Shown in pieces: positions 1 to 6,860 of a stretch of 11,318 nt of DNA (the stretch's first letter is position 1; every line of letters starts with the position of its first letter). The stretch is from contig CAMTVY010000019.1 of NCBI GenBank assembly GCA_947085325.1, positions 1 through 11,318 of the forward strand. Direction: 5' to 3'. A model generated the notes under the pieces. That model was given only the letters and a program-made list of their open reading frames with translations. It was not told the DNA's origin and made no database searches. The position numbers were made by a program, and so were the translations under genes. Source of the DNA: JAQBXX01 sp947085325 (GTDB lineage: Bacteria > Pseudomonadota > Gammaproteobacteria > SURF-13).

Positions 1-266
<266 letters not shown>

Positions 267-370
267 ATAACACCCAAGTGGTTTGGGCGTTAACATGGCA
301 TGTGCGTATACCCAAACCTGACAACAACTTCCCGAATTTTGCCGACAGCAAGTGCTGTCGGCAGCCAGTT
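267..370 (+). other. 23S-5S internal transcribed spacer
   Basis: This 104-base spacer contains no tRNA gene. It holds a perfect hairpin (340-363) just before 5S, described separately. A second weaker stem joins CCCAA (273-277) to TTGGG (283-287). In an alternative longer-range pairing, GTTTGGG (281-287) pairs with CCCAAAC (311-317), and the two options exclude each other. Such stems are expected substrates for rRNA-processing nucleases; that role is inferred. Confidence 0.8.
340..363 (+). repeat. Perfect inverted repeat (hairpin) in the 23S-5S spacer
   Basis: TGCCGACAGC (340-349) and GCTGTCGGCA (354-363) are exact reverse complements around a 4-nt AAGT loop, which gives an uninterrupted 10-bp stem ending 7 nt before the 5S start. 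It probably folds in the precursor rRNA and guides processing by RNase III or RNase E. A partly competing short stem, GCCAG (364-368) with CTGGC (374-378), would overlap the 5' end of 5S. The fold is directly visible; the processing role is inferred. Confidence 0.7.
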
Positions 371-490
371 TTCCTGGCGGCCATAGCGAACGTGAACCAC
401 CCGATCCCATCCCGAACTCGGAAGTGAAATCGTTCAGCGCCGATGATAGTGTGGGGCATCCTCCATGCGAGAGTAGGTCACTGCCAGGTC
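371..490 (+). rRNA. rrf: 5S ribosomal RNA
   Basis: The gene is about 120 nt long and aligns with gammaproteobacterial 5S across its length: the 5' strand of helix I (CCTGGCGG, from 373), CCCGATCCCATCCCGAACTCG (near 400-420), GAAGTGAAA, the CGCCGATGATAGTGTGGGG segment, and CATGCGAGAGTAGG before the closing CTGCCAGG. The ends are set by helix I pairing (CCTGGC with GCCAGG) and by E. coli length, and may be off by 1-2 nt. Confidence 0.96.
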
Positions 491-498
491 TTATCAGC

Positions 499-531
499 AA
501 ACCCCTGCAAGGAAACTTGCAGGGGTTTTTT
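499..531 (+). terminator. Intrinsic terminator of the rRNA operon
   Basis: CCCCTGCAAG (502-511) pairs with CTTGCAGGGG (516-525) around a GAAA tetraloop (512-515). Three further A-T pairs extend the stem at its base, and a run of six T (526-531) follows. It starts about 9 nt after the 5S end, so it marks the end of the ribosomal transcript. Confidence 0.95.
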
Positions 532-575
532 ATTGCCGGATGGGCGGGTGCGCCGGATTTTTTGCCGGTCAGTAG

Positions 576-604
576 TTGCCTTGTTTCTCGCTCTTCCCCA
601 TTAT
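576..604 (+). promoter_or_regulatory. Possible sigma-70 promoter for the DUF4124-type gene
   Basis: TTGCCT (576-581) and CATTAT (599-604) match the -35 and -10 consensus at 4 of 6 bases each with the ideal 17-bp spacer. They lie after the rRNA terminator and before the coding start at 640, where a new promoter is needed. The prediction comes from pattern alone. Confidence 0.35.
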
Positions 605-639
605 TAAGCCTCAACCTCCACGATGATCTGGAGCTTTGC

Positions 640-1065
640 ATGCGTATGCGGGTGCTATTGATATTGTCCCTGATGGCGGGGCCGGGGTGGGCGCAGGTAT
701 ACAAGTGCGAGACGGATGCCGGGACGGTGTATGGCGATATGCCATGCGGTGAGGCTATGCCACTGCCCGAGTTGCCTAAAAAGGCCAAGCCCGCGCAAGG
801 ATTGAGGCCGGGCGAAAAACAGCGCTTGCGCAGTGTGGAGGCCAAGGAGGCGGCGGCGCTCAGGGCGCAGGAAAAGCAGCGCCGCGCCGAAGAGCGAGTC
901 GCACAGCGCAGGGCGGAACAAGACGAGAAGCGCTGCCGCACCGCAAAGCGCCAGCTTGCCGGGGCCGAAGAGGACTTGCGTCGAGGTTACAAGGCCGGTC
1001 AGGAGGAGAAGTTGCAGCGCAAGCTCAGGGAATACAGGGAGGACACCGCTTTGTATTGCGGCTAG
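640..1065 (+). CDS. Secreted DUF4124-type protein with charged coiled-coil tail
   Basis: This is a 141-residue protein. The chosen ATG at 640 has GGAG (630-633) 6 nt upstream and gives a clear signal peptide: MRMR, then a hydrophobic core (VLLILSLMAG), then PGWA before Q19 as a likely signal peptidase I site. An open frame runs upstream to 352, but that would overlap the 5S gene and is not used. Residues about 19-45 (VYKCETDAGTVYGDMPCGE) resemble the DUF4124 motif, in which an aromatic/Lys strand is followed by DxxG and a DxP turn; this domain is common in periplasmic proteins of proteobacteria and has no known activity. Residues about 55-135 are very rich in Arg, Lys, Glu, Gln and Ala and are probably a long helix or coiled coil. 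Cysteines at the DUF4124 motif, at about position 100 and near the C-terminus (LYCG) could form disulfides. It ends 15 bp from the convergent pmbA stop. Function unknown. Confidence 0.8.
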   Translation: MRMRVLLILSLMAGPGWAQVYKCETDAGTVYGDMPCGEAMPLPELPKKAKPAQGLRPGEKQRLRSVEAKEAAALRAQEKQRRAEERVAQRRAEQDEKRCRTAKRQLAGAEEDLRRGYKAGQEEKLQRKLREYREDTALYCG

Positions 1066-1080
1066 CGTTGCGCGCCCACC

Positions 1081-2421
1081 CTATTCGCCGGCCACCGTCA
1101 TGTTTTCGATCAGGAGCGAGCCGGTGCGAATGTTGCCGCGCGGGTCGATGTCATTGCCCACTGCGGCCAGTTGCTGGTACATGTCACGCAGGTTGCCGGC
1201 GATGGTGATTTCCTCCACCGGATATTGAATTTCACCGTTTTCCACCCAGAAACCCGCCGCGCCGCGGGAGTAGTCGCCGGTGACGGTATTGACGCCGGAG
1301 CCCAGTAACTCGGTGACCAGCAGGCCGCTGTGCATGGTGCGCAGTAGTCCGTCAAGGTCATGCTGGCCCGGCTCTATGAACAGATTGTGCACGCCGCCGG
1401 CATTGCCGGTGGTCTGCATGCCGAGTTTGCGTGCCGAGTAGCTGTCGAGTACATAGCCTTGCAGGATGCCGCCCTGCACCAGATCACGTGCCTGTGTTGC
1501 CACGCCTTCGTTGTCGAACGGTGCGCTGCCCAGGGCACGCAGGAGATGCGGCTGTTCGTGAATATGAACGTGGGTGGGGAAGATGCGCTTGCCAAGATGA
1601 TCGAGCAGGAATGAGGCCTTGCGGTAGAGATTGCCGCCACGGATTGCGCTCACAAAATGCGACAGCAGACTGCTGGCGATGGCGGCTTCGAAGATCACCG
1701 GTGTTTGCCGCGTGCTGAGGCGACGTCCGTTCAGGCGGCGCAGGGTGCGCTCGGCGGCGCGTTGACCGACAAGGACGCCGTCGTCCATGTCGGTGTGTGC
1801 GCGCGCGACGCTATACCAGTAATCGCGCTGCATGGTATTGCCGTCCTGCCCGATTACCGCGCAACTGATGCTGTGGCGGGTGCTGGGGTAGCTGCCAATA
1901 AAACCGTGGCTGTTGCCGTAGACATACAGGCCTTCATGGCTGGTGATGCTCGCGCCTTCGGAGTTGGTGATGCGCGTATCGGCGCTGCGCGCTGCGGCCT
2001 CGCATTGTTGGGCCAGCGTGATGGCGTGCTCAGCGCTGGGTGCCCACGGGTGACAGAGGTCGAGGTCGGGGAGCGTCTGCGCCATCAGGCTGGCCTCCGC
2101 CAGTCCTGCACTGTCGTCTGCGGCGGTAAAGCGGGCAATGTTGCTGGCGGCGCGCACGGTTTCCTGCAGGGCCTGGGGGCTGAGGTCAGAGCTGCTGGCT
2201 GAGCCTTTGCGCTGGCCGAAATAGACCGTGACACCGAGACCTTTGTCGCGCTGATGTTCCAGGGTCTCGACCTCGCCCAAGCGCACGGTGACCGACAGGC
2301 CGGTCTCCATGCTGATGGCGGCCTCAGCGGCGCTCGCGCCCTGCGAACGCGCCTCATGCAGGATGTCGGCGATGGTGGCGCGGAGCTGGTCGTTGTATTG
2401 CGCTGCGAGGGTGGTGGTCAT
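1081..2421 (-). CDS. pmbA: PmbA/TldE metalloprotease-family protein
   Basis: This 446-residue protein is close to E. coli PmbA/TldE (450). In E. coli TldD and TldE form a heteromeric protease complex. It matures microcin B17, helps degrade the CcdA antitoxin, and processes modified peptides. TldD supplies the HExxH zinc site; TldE subunits lack it, and none is visible here. Family features are the N-terminal helical segment followed by MetxxGLSVTVRLGEVETLE (about residues 38-56) and a glycine-rich C-terminal half. That half includes GNAGGVHNLF, LLVTELLGSGVNTVTGDYSRGAAGFWVENG and EITIAGNLRDMY, and the protein ends in MTVAGE. The ATG at 2421 is the family-typical start, but no good Shine-Dalgarno sequence precedes it. 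The TldD partner is not in this window. The product is cytoplasmic. The assignment is firm; the physiological substrate is unknown. Confidence 0.95.
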   Translation of the reverse strand: MTTTLAAQYNDQLRATIADILHEARSQGASAAEAAISMETGLSVTVRLGEVETLEHQRDKGLGVTVYFGQRKGSASSSDLSPQALQETVRAASNIARFTAADDSAGLAEASLMAQTLPDLDLCHPWAPSAEHAITLAQQCEAAARSADTRITNSEGASITSHEGLYVYGNSHGFIGSYPSTRHSISCAVIGQDGNTMQRDYWYSVARAHTDMDDGVLVGQRAAERTLRRLNGRRLSTRQTPVIFEAAIASSLLSHFVSAIRGGNLYRKASFLLDHLGKRIFPTHVHIHEQPHLLRALGSAPFDNEGVATQARDLVQGGILQGYVLDSYSARKLGMQTTGNAGGVHNLFIEPGQHDLDGLLRTMHSGLLVTELLGSGVNTVTGDYSRGAAGFWVENGEIQYPVEEITIAGNLRDMYQQLAAVGNDIDPRGNIRTGSLLIENMTVAGE

Positions 2422-2514
2422 GATAGTCCAGAGGGGGGCGGATCGTGTCTATTTTACACAATTCCGGGGGGGCGGCTGGACGCAGTTTCACCAGCCTGCA
2501 TGAGGAAAACAGGT

Positions 2515-2551
2515 GCCTTGGCCAGCAGAGATAGGCCCTGCGGGCCAAGGC
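2515..2551 (-). terminator. Candidate terminator of the 2563-2901 gene
   Basis: GCCTTGGCC (2515-2523) pairs with GGCCAAGGC (2543-2551), and an inner GCAG/CTGC stem (2525-2528 with 2538-2541) extends the hairpin past one mismatch. Read on the minus strand it lies 11 bp after the stop of the upstream gene and is followed by ACCTGTTTTCC, a short imperfect T tract. It separates that gene from pmbA. The stem is strong and the T tract weak, so it may work poorly or be an mRNA-stabilising hairpin. Confidence 0.45.
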
Positions 2552-2562
2552 CAATGAGAGGG

Positions 2563-2901
2563 TTACAGGTGGTGGATGCCGGTTCCTGAGCCGGGCTGGG
2601 CCGGCCGGCTCTCCGTGGGCTGTATGTAACTGGCGGTGAGTGCCTGGATGTACTCTTCTATGGCTTGAGGGGTGAGGGTAAGCAGTGCCGGTTTAGTGCG
2701 CCAGTCGTTCCATACGCGTGACATCACTGCGTTATAAATGTCAGGCTGGTAGTGCTCTTCATCGCCCATCACGAGAACATGAAACAGACGTTCGTCGAGT
2801 GCGCGATAAATACGGTTGATGTTTTCGGACGCACGCTGTTCCTGACCGTGCCAATTACCTACCGAGTTTGGATTACAGAGATACTTGCTGAGTGTCATCA
2901 T
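2563..2901 (-). CDS. Hypothetical protein, 112 aa
   Basis: I do not recognise this family. The first of two tandem ATG codons (2901) is preferred because a full AGGAGG (minus strand, 2916-2911) lies 9 nt upstream, one of the best ribosome-binding sites in the window, and this supports a real gene. The product has no signal peptide or membrane segment. It is soluble, with two cysteine-free halves after Cys9: residues about 20-60 (ENINRIYRALDERLFHVLVMGDEEHYQP) look helical, and about 61-92 is Trp- and aromatic-rich (VMSRVWNDWRTKP, then a predicted helix AIEEYIQALTASYI). The last 20 residues are Pro/Gly/Ser-rich, probably disordered, and end in HHL. It has its own 198-bp upstream gap and a hairpin downstream, so it is probably monocistronic. 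No function is proposed. Confidence 0.75.
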   Translation of the reverse strand: MMTLSKYLCNPNSVGNWHGQEQRASENINRIYRALDERLFHVLVMGDEEHYQPDIYNAVMSRVWNDWRTKPALLTLTPQAIEEYIQALTASYIQPTESRPAQPGSGTGIHHL

Positions 2902-3099
2902 GAATCAGGCCCTCCTGTGGGTGGATAGGGGCTGCTGATGGGCAAATCCTAATATGCCGCTTGTCCGGCGCCATGCTGCCGGACATTCAAATGCAGACTA
3001 CGCCTGCGGATGGCGGGATGCAAGCAGGCCACTAGTGGGCGTATTAGACCCTGTTTAAGGGGCGCTGGCCGAGGCGGAGGGGCAGATTCCGGTGCGCGT
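2902..3099. other. Intergenic region upstream of the 112-aa gene
   Basis: This 198-bp spacer lies between ampE and the 112-residue gene, both on the minus strand. It contains the AGGAGG ribosome-binding site (2911-2916, minus strand) and a perfect 8-bp inverted repeat, TGTCCGGC (2962-2969) with GCCGGACA (2978-2985), with an 8-nt loop. No T tract follows on either strand. No convincing promoter hexamers were found. Confidence 0.5.
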
Positions 3100-3984
3100 T
3101 TAGCGGGTCCAGCCGACCAGCACCATGAGGGCGATGATGACTATCCACACCACCAGCGTACGCCAGACCAGGGCCTGCGCCGATTTGATTTCGTGGATCT
3201 CGGCCTGTACGTCTTCAGGCGCGGGGGCGGCTTCTTCATGCAGGCGGAGGGCTCCGAGGCCGCTCGACACCAGGGTGCCGGTATTGGCGATATCCCACTT
3301 GCCAGTCCAGTTGGCCTTGGAGTTGCGCCAGTGCGAAAGGGCGTCGATGAAGCTGCCTGTGGTGGCATAGCCCAGCGCCACAAGGCGCGCAGGAACCCAG
3401 TCAAGTATCGCCTGCAGGGTCACAGTCGCCTGGGAGAATTCGCTTTTTTCCTGTGACTTGGTGGTGGCCTGCCGCAACACCAGTGACAAGCGATACAAGG
3501 CTGCGCCGAACGGGGGCAGTACGGCGAACCAGAACAGCACTGCAAACAACCGCTCGTTTGCCTGCACCAGAATGGATTCGGTCACGGCGCGGTTGAGCTG
3601 GAAGCTGGGCCCGGAGACCTGCGCGTGCAGCAGATCGGCCGCCGCCTGGTGTGCGGCCTCGGCATCGCCGCTTTCGCGTGCCTGTATGTAAAGATCAACC
3701 TGGGCATCCAGATATCGGGGCCCCAGGCACAGCAGCAAGACGGCCACGCTGAATGTGAACCCCAACAGCCAGTGTATTTGCAGCAACAGGAACCAGACCA
3801 GACCTGTGAGCAGTACCAGCGAACCCACTACCAGCACGACGCCGCTGGCGCCTTTCCCCATCGCACCAAGGCGTGGACGCAGCCAGGCGCTGAAGCCTCC
3901 CAGCCAGTCGAAGCGACGCAACGTGTACAGTGCGGGGAACAGTCTTTCCGCACCCAAGGCAAACAGTATGGCGATCAAGACCAT
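3100..3984 (-). CDS. ampE: AmpE-like inner-membrane protein
   Basis: This 294-residue protein is similar in length to E. coli AmpE (284), a polytopic inner-membrane protein of the AmpE/CobD-like superfamily encoded next to ampD. Its biochemical role is not settled; it has been described as a membrane signalling component of beta-lactamase induction. The N-terminus LFALGAERLFP matches the family opening. Hydrophobic spans lie at about 46-66, 68-88, 146-165 and 272-291. The FWFAVLPPFGAALYRL segment (151-166) resembles the CobD/CbiB-type motif, and DWVPARLVALGYATTG (195-210) closely matches the E. coli AmpE DWVPVRL-type motif. ATG 3984 has GAGG (minus strand, 3993-3990) 5 nt upstream. Unlike in E. 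coli, where the two genes are adjacent, ampD is separated by 133 bp. No ampC or ampR is visible. Confidence 0.9.
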   Translation of the reverse strand: MVLIAILFALGAERLFPALYTLRRFDWLGGFSAWLRPRLGAMGKGASGVVLVVGSLVLLTGLVWFLLLQIHWLLGFTFSVAVLLLCLGPRYLDAQVDLYIQARESGDAEAAHQAAADLLHAQVSGPSFQLNRAVTESILVQANERLFAVLFWFAVLPPFGAALYRLSLVLRQATTKSQEKSEFSQATVTLQAILDWVPARLVALGYATTGSFIDALSHWRNSKANWTGKWDIANTGTLVSSGLGALRLHEEAAPAPEDVQAEIHEIKSAQALVWRTLVVWIVIIALMVLVGWTR

Positions 3985-4117
3985 GGTAACCTCGATGATT
4001 ATTGGATTGACGGTGCCTGCTTACGCAGGCGCCCGGTACGTATTTTCTTATGATAACAGGATACCGTAATGTGCACGGCTGCGCATGTGCTGATGTGGGG
4101 TGACGGCCAACCGTACT
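3985..4117. other. ampD-ampE intergenic spacer with hairpin
   Basis: This 133-bp spacer contains GCCTGC (4015-4020) paired with GCAGGC (4025-4030) around TTAC, extended by a G-T wobble and two G-C pairs outward (4012-4033). No T tract follows on the minus strand, so it does not look like a terminator. It may tune ampE expression within an ampD-ampE transcript. The role is inferred. Confidence 0.45.
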
Positions 4118-4666
4118 TCATACAGCCAGCAGCCGGTGTAGCCGGGGCCAGTCGAAGCCGGGGCCGGGGTCGGTTTTGCGTCCCGGCGCGATGTCGCTGT
4201 GGCCGGTAATGCGTTCCGGGGTGACGTCAGGATAGCGGGCCATGAGGGCGCGAACCAGCGTGCCGAGCGCGGTGTACTGGGTGGCTTCATAGGGCCGGTC
4301 GTCGCAGCCCTCGAGTTCGATGCCGATGGAAAAATCATTGCAGCGTGTGCGGCCCTGGAATTGCGACTCGCCTGCATGCCAGGCGCGCTGGTCGAATGAC
4401 ACAAACTGGATCAGGCCGCCATCGCGCCGGATCAGGACGTGCGCCGACAGCTGGCGCGCATGAATCTCGCAGAAATACGGGTGCGCAGCGGGATCCAGGC
4501 TGTTGGTGAACAGCGCCTCGATATACGGCCCGCCAAATTCGCCCGGCGGCAGACTGATGCTGTGGATCACAATCAGGTCAGGCACGCTACCGGCGGGCCG
4601 TTCATCATGGTTGGGGGAGGGGCAGGCGCGTGCCTCCTGCAGCCAACCCTGTGGGGTGATATTCAT
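4118..4666 (-). CDS. ampD: 1,6-anhydro-N-acetylmuramyl-L-alanine amidase AmpD
   Basis: AmpD is a cytoplasmic zinc amidase. It removes the stem peptide from 1,6-anhydro-MurNAc-peptides imported during cell-wall recycling and so keeps AmpR-type inducers low. The 182-residue length matches E. coli AmpD (183), and the alignment is nearly end to end, from GWLQEAR to KTDPGPGFDW. Predicted zinc ligands are His35 (in IVIHSISLPPGEFGGP), His156 (ITGHSDIAP) and Asp166 (KTDPGP). Glu117 (SIGIELEG) and Lys164 match the catalytic Glu and Lys of the family. It has no signal peptide, as expected for the recycling enzyme rather than a periplasmic paralogue. The start MNITPQGW is at the family position, though its Shine-Dalgarno is weak. 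It is probably co-transcribed with ampE downstream. Confidence 0.97.
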   Translation of the reverse strand: MNITPQGWLQEARACPSPNHDERPAGSVPDLIVIHSISLPPGEFGGPYIEALFTNSLDPAAHPYFCEIHARQLSAHVLIRRDGGLIQFVSFDQRAWHAGESQFQGRTRCNDFSIGIELEGCDDRPYEATQYTALGTLVRALMARYPDVTPERITGHSDIAPGRKTDPGPGFDWPRLHRLLAV

Positions 4667-4846
4667 AGCGCGGCTATTTACTCTTATGTTTCTCTGTAAG
4701 GCTACACTTCAAACGCAGGTCAAGGCAAACACTGCTGGGTCTTGTCGGGCAGGGGAGTCGCCCTGCCTGGGTCATCCGGGCAACACGGCGTGGGTGGTGT
4801 TTGGTATATTCGCTGTCTGTGGCCGGGGTGACTCCATGGGGGTGGC
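4667..4846. other. Divergent intergenic region ampD / cation antiporter
   Basis: These 180 bp must contain the promoters of both ampD (minus) and the antiporter (plus). A 7-bp hairpin, GGCAGGG (4748-4754) with CCCTGCC (4761-4767), lies in the antiporter's probable leader. GGGGG (4838-4842) sits 4 nt before the antiporter ATG and is the likely ribosome-binding site. TATATT (4805-4810) is a possible -10 element, but no acceptable -35 was found. Confidence 0.4.
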
Positions 4847-6826
4847 ATGATAGAGGGCGTTTTTGGTGATGTTTTGATCCTGCTTGCGGCTGCGGTGCTG
4901 GTGGTGGCGCTGTTCCGGCGCTTTAATCTGCCTCCGATCCTGGCCTACCTGACAGTCGGCGTCATCATCGGCCAGCAGAGTCTGGGCGGGATGTCAGTAT
5001 CGGAGGATACCCATTTTCTCGCCGAGCTCGGCGTGGTGTTCCTGATGTTCAGCATCGGGCTTGAGTTTTCATTGCCGCGTCTGCTCAGCATGAAAGGCGT
5101 GGTGCTGGGCCTGGGGGGGGCGCAGGTGGTGATCAGCACCGCAGTCGGCGCGTTGGTGGCGCTGGCACTGGGCATGCCGGCGGAGGGTGCGTTGGTGGTG
5201 GGTGGCCTGTTGGCTATGTCATCCACCGCGATTGTGGGCAAGCAGCTCGCGGAGCAGATGGAAATCCACTCGCGGCATGGGCGTTACGCCATGGGCATGC
5301 TGCTGTTTCAGGATCTGGCGGTGATTCCGTTTCTGGTGGTGATCCCAACGCTCGCCATCAGTGACAGTGGTTCCACCGCGATGCCTTTGTTGTGGGCGCT
5401 GGCCAAGGGTGTGCTGGTGTCCGCACTGCTGCTCGCCGCCGGTCATTGGCTGTTGCGCCCGCTGTTTCGCGAGGTGGCAGCGCGGCACTCCACGGAGCTG
5501 TTCATGCTGACCGTGCTGCTGGTGACGCTGGCGGCAGCCTGGGCCACCCAGCAGGCCGGCCTGTCACTGGTGCTGGGTGCGTTTCTGGCCGGCATGATGC
5601 TGGGCGAGACCGAATTCCGGCACCAGGTCGAGGCCGACATCCGCCCATTTCAGGATGTGTTGCTGGGTCTGTTTTTCATCACTATCGGCATGCGTTTGGA
5701 CATTACGGTATTACCGGACATCTGGTTCTGGGCTTTGCTGGTGACTGCCGGGCTGGTGCTGTTCAAAACCGTGCTCATCACCCGTCTGACCCGTATGGCA
5801 GGGGCAGAGCACGGCGTGGCGCTGCGCAGTGGGTTGGTGCTGGCGCACAGTGGCGAATTCAGCTTTGTGCTGTTGGCGCTGGCGCTCGACTACGGCCTGA
5901 TGGATGGACATGCCGCCCAGATCGTGCTCGCCGCCGTGTTGCTCAGCATGGCCAGTTCGCCACTGCTGATTCGTTACAACGGTGCGCTGGCCAAGCGTGT
6001 GTACCGGCGCAGCTATGGCCACAGCCGTATGCAGATGGAGGAGGCCATCAGCGTCAGTACCCGCAGCATGACGCAGCACATTATTATCTGCGGTTACGGG
6101 CGCGTCGGTCAGAATATTGCGCGCCAGCTGGAGCAGGAGGGTTTTGAATTTGTCGCGCTGGATATGGATCCGCTGCGGGTGCGCGAGGCGCGCGAGGCCG
6201 GCGATGCAGTGAACTACGGCGACAGTACCCGTCAGGGCATGCTGGAGGCGGCGGGACTGGGCAGTGCGCGTGCGCTTATCATCAGCTTTCAGGACATTGC
6301 CGCGAGCCTCAAGATACTCGGGCATGTGAGACGCCTGCGCCCTGAGTTGCCGGTGCTGGTGCGCACGCGTGACGATGCCGATCTCGAACGCCTGCAAGAG
6401 GCTGGCGCCACCGAGGTGGTGCCGGAGACATTTGAGGCGAGCCTGATGCTGGCATCACATCTGCTGCTGATTCTGGGCGTGCCGATGTCGAAGATCGTGC
6501 GGCGCATGCGCGAAGTGCATAACGACCGTTATCGCCTGCTGCGCGGATTTTTCCCCGGTGCGGATCAGGCTGCCATGGGTTCACCCGAGGCGCAGCGCGA
6601 GCGGCTGCATACGGTGGCGCTGGAGGAGGGTGCCTTCGGTGTGGGCCGTACCTTGGGCGATCTCGGGCTCGACAAACTGGGCGTGGTGGTGACCGCGGTA
6701 CGCCGCAGCGGTATCCGCGGTATGGCGCCAGAGCCGGCTACACAACTGCGTGAGGGTGATGTGCTGGTCTTGTACGGTACGCCGCCGGACATTGAGCGCG
6801 CCGAAGAGGTGTTACTGAAGGGCTGA
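4847..6826 (+). CDS. CPA2-family (Kef-type) cation:proton antiporter with TrkA-N and TrkA-C domains
   Basis: This 659-residue inner-membrane protein has an N-terminal Na+/H+-exchanger (CPA2) domain at residues about 5-380. Typical signatures are RRFNLPPILAYLTVGVIIG (24-42), LMFSIGLEFSLPRL (66-79), MSSTAIV (124-130), FQDLAVIP (154-161) and LAHSGEFSFVLL (332-343). A cytoplasmic TrkA-N (RCK) domain follows, with the nucleotide-binding GYGRVG at 416-421 and an acidic strand end VALDMDP (436-442). A TrkA-C domain occupies about 585-658. E. coli KefB and KefC are about 600 residues and end soon after the TrkA-N part, so the TrkA-C extension places this in the broader CPA2 group, and glutathione gating should not be assumed. 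It exchanges K+ or Na+ for H+ and so works in pH and cation balance; the ion cannot be read from the sequence. The gene stands alone and converges with the LysR gene across 34 bp. Confidence 0.92.
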   Translation: MIEGVFGDVLILLAAAVLVVALFRRFNLPPILAYLTVGVIIGQQSLGGMSVSEDTHFLAELGVVFLMFSIGLEFSLPRLLSMKGVVLGLGGAQVVISTAVGALVALALGMPAEGALVVGGLLAMSSTAIVGKQLAEQMEIHSRHGRYAMGMLLFQDLAVIPFLVVIPTLAISDSGSTAMPLLWALAKGVLVSALLLAAGHWLLRPLFREVAARHSTELFMLTVLLVTLAAAWATQQAGLSLVLGAFLAGMMLGETEFRHQVEADIRPFQDVLLGLFFITIGMRLDITVLPDIWFWALLVTAGLVLFKTVLITRLTRMAGAEHGVALRSGLVLAHSGEFSFVLLALALDYGLMDGHAAQIVLAAVLLSMASSPLLIRYNGALAKRVYRRSYGHSRMQMEEAISVSTRSMTQHIIICGYGRVGQNIARQLEQEGFEFVALDMDPLRVREAREAGDAVNYGDSTRQGMLEAAGLGSARALIISFQDIAASLKILGHVRRLRPELPVLVRTRDDADLERLQEAGATEVVPETFEASLMLASHLLLILGVPMSKIVRRMREVHNDRYRLLRGFFPGADQAAMGSPEAQRERLHTVALEEGAFGVGRTLGDLGLDKLGVVVTAVRRSGIRGMAPEPATQLREGDVLVLYGTPPDIERAEEVLLKG

Positions 6827-6860
6827 GTGCGGCTGTCATCGTGGTGTCGCAGCGGCTGTG

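Noticed and set aside
352..639. Upstream extension of the DUF4124-type gene
   Set aside because: The open frame would cover the 5S rRNA and its terminator. The ATG at 640 has a good ribosome-binding site and starts a signal peptide.
2962..2985. 8-bp inverted repeat as a terminator of ampE
   Set aside because: The stem is perfect, but no T tract follows on either strand; kept only as a note in the intergenic entry.
6827..6860. 8-bp direct repeat GCGGCTGT (6829-6836 and 6852-6859) between convergent genes
   Set aside because: It is short, GC-rich and without other structure, so easily due to chance. No terminator hairpin with a T tract is visible there.
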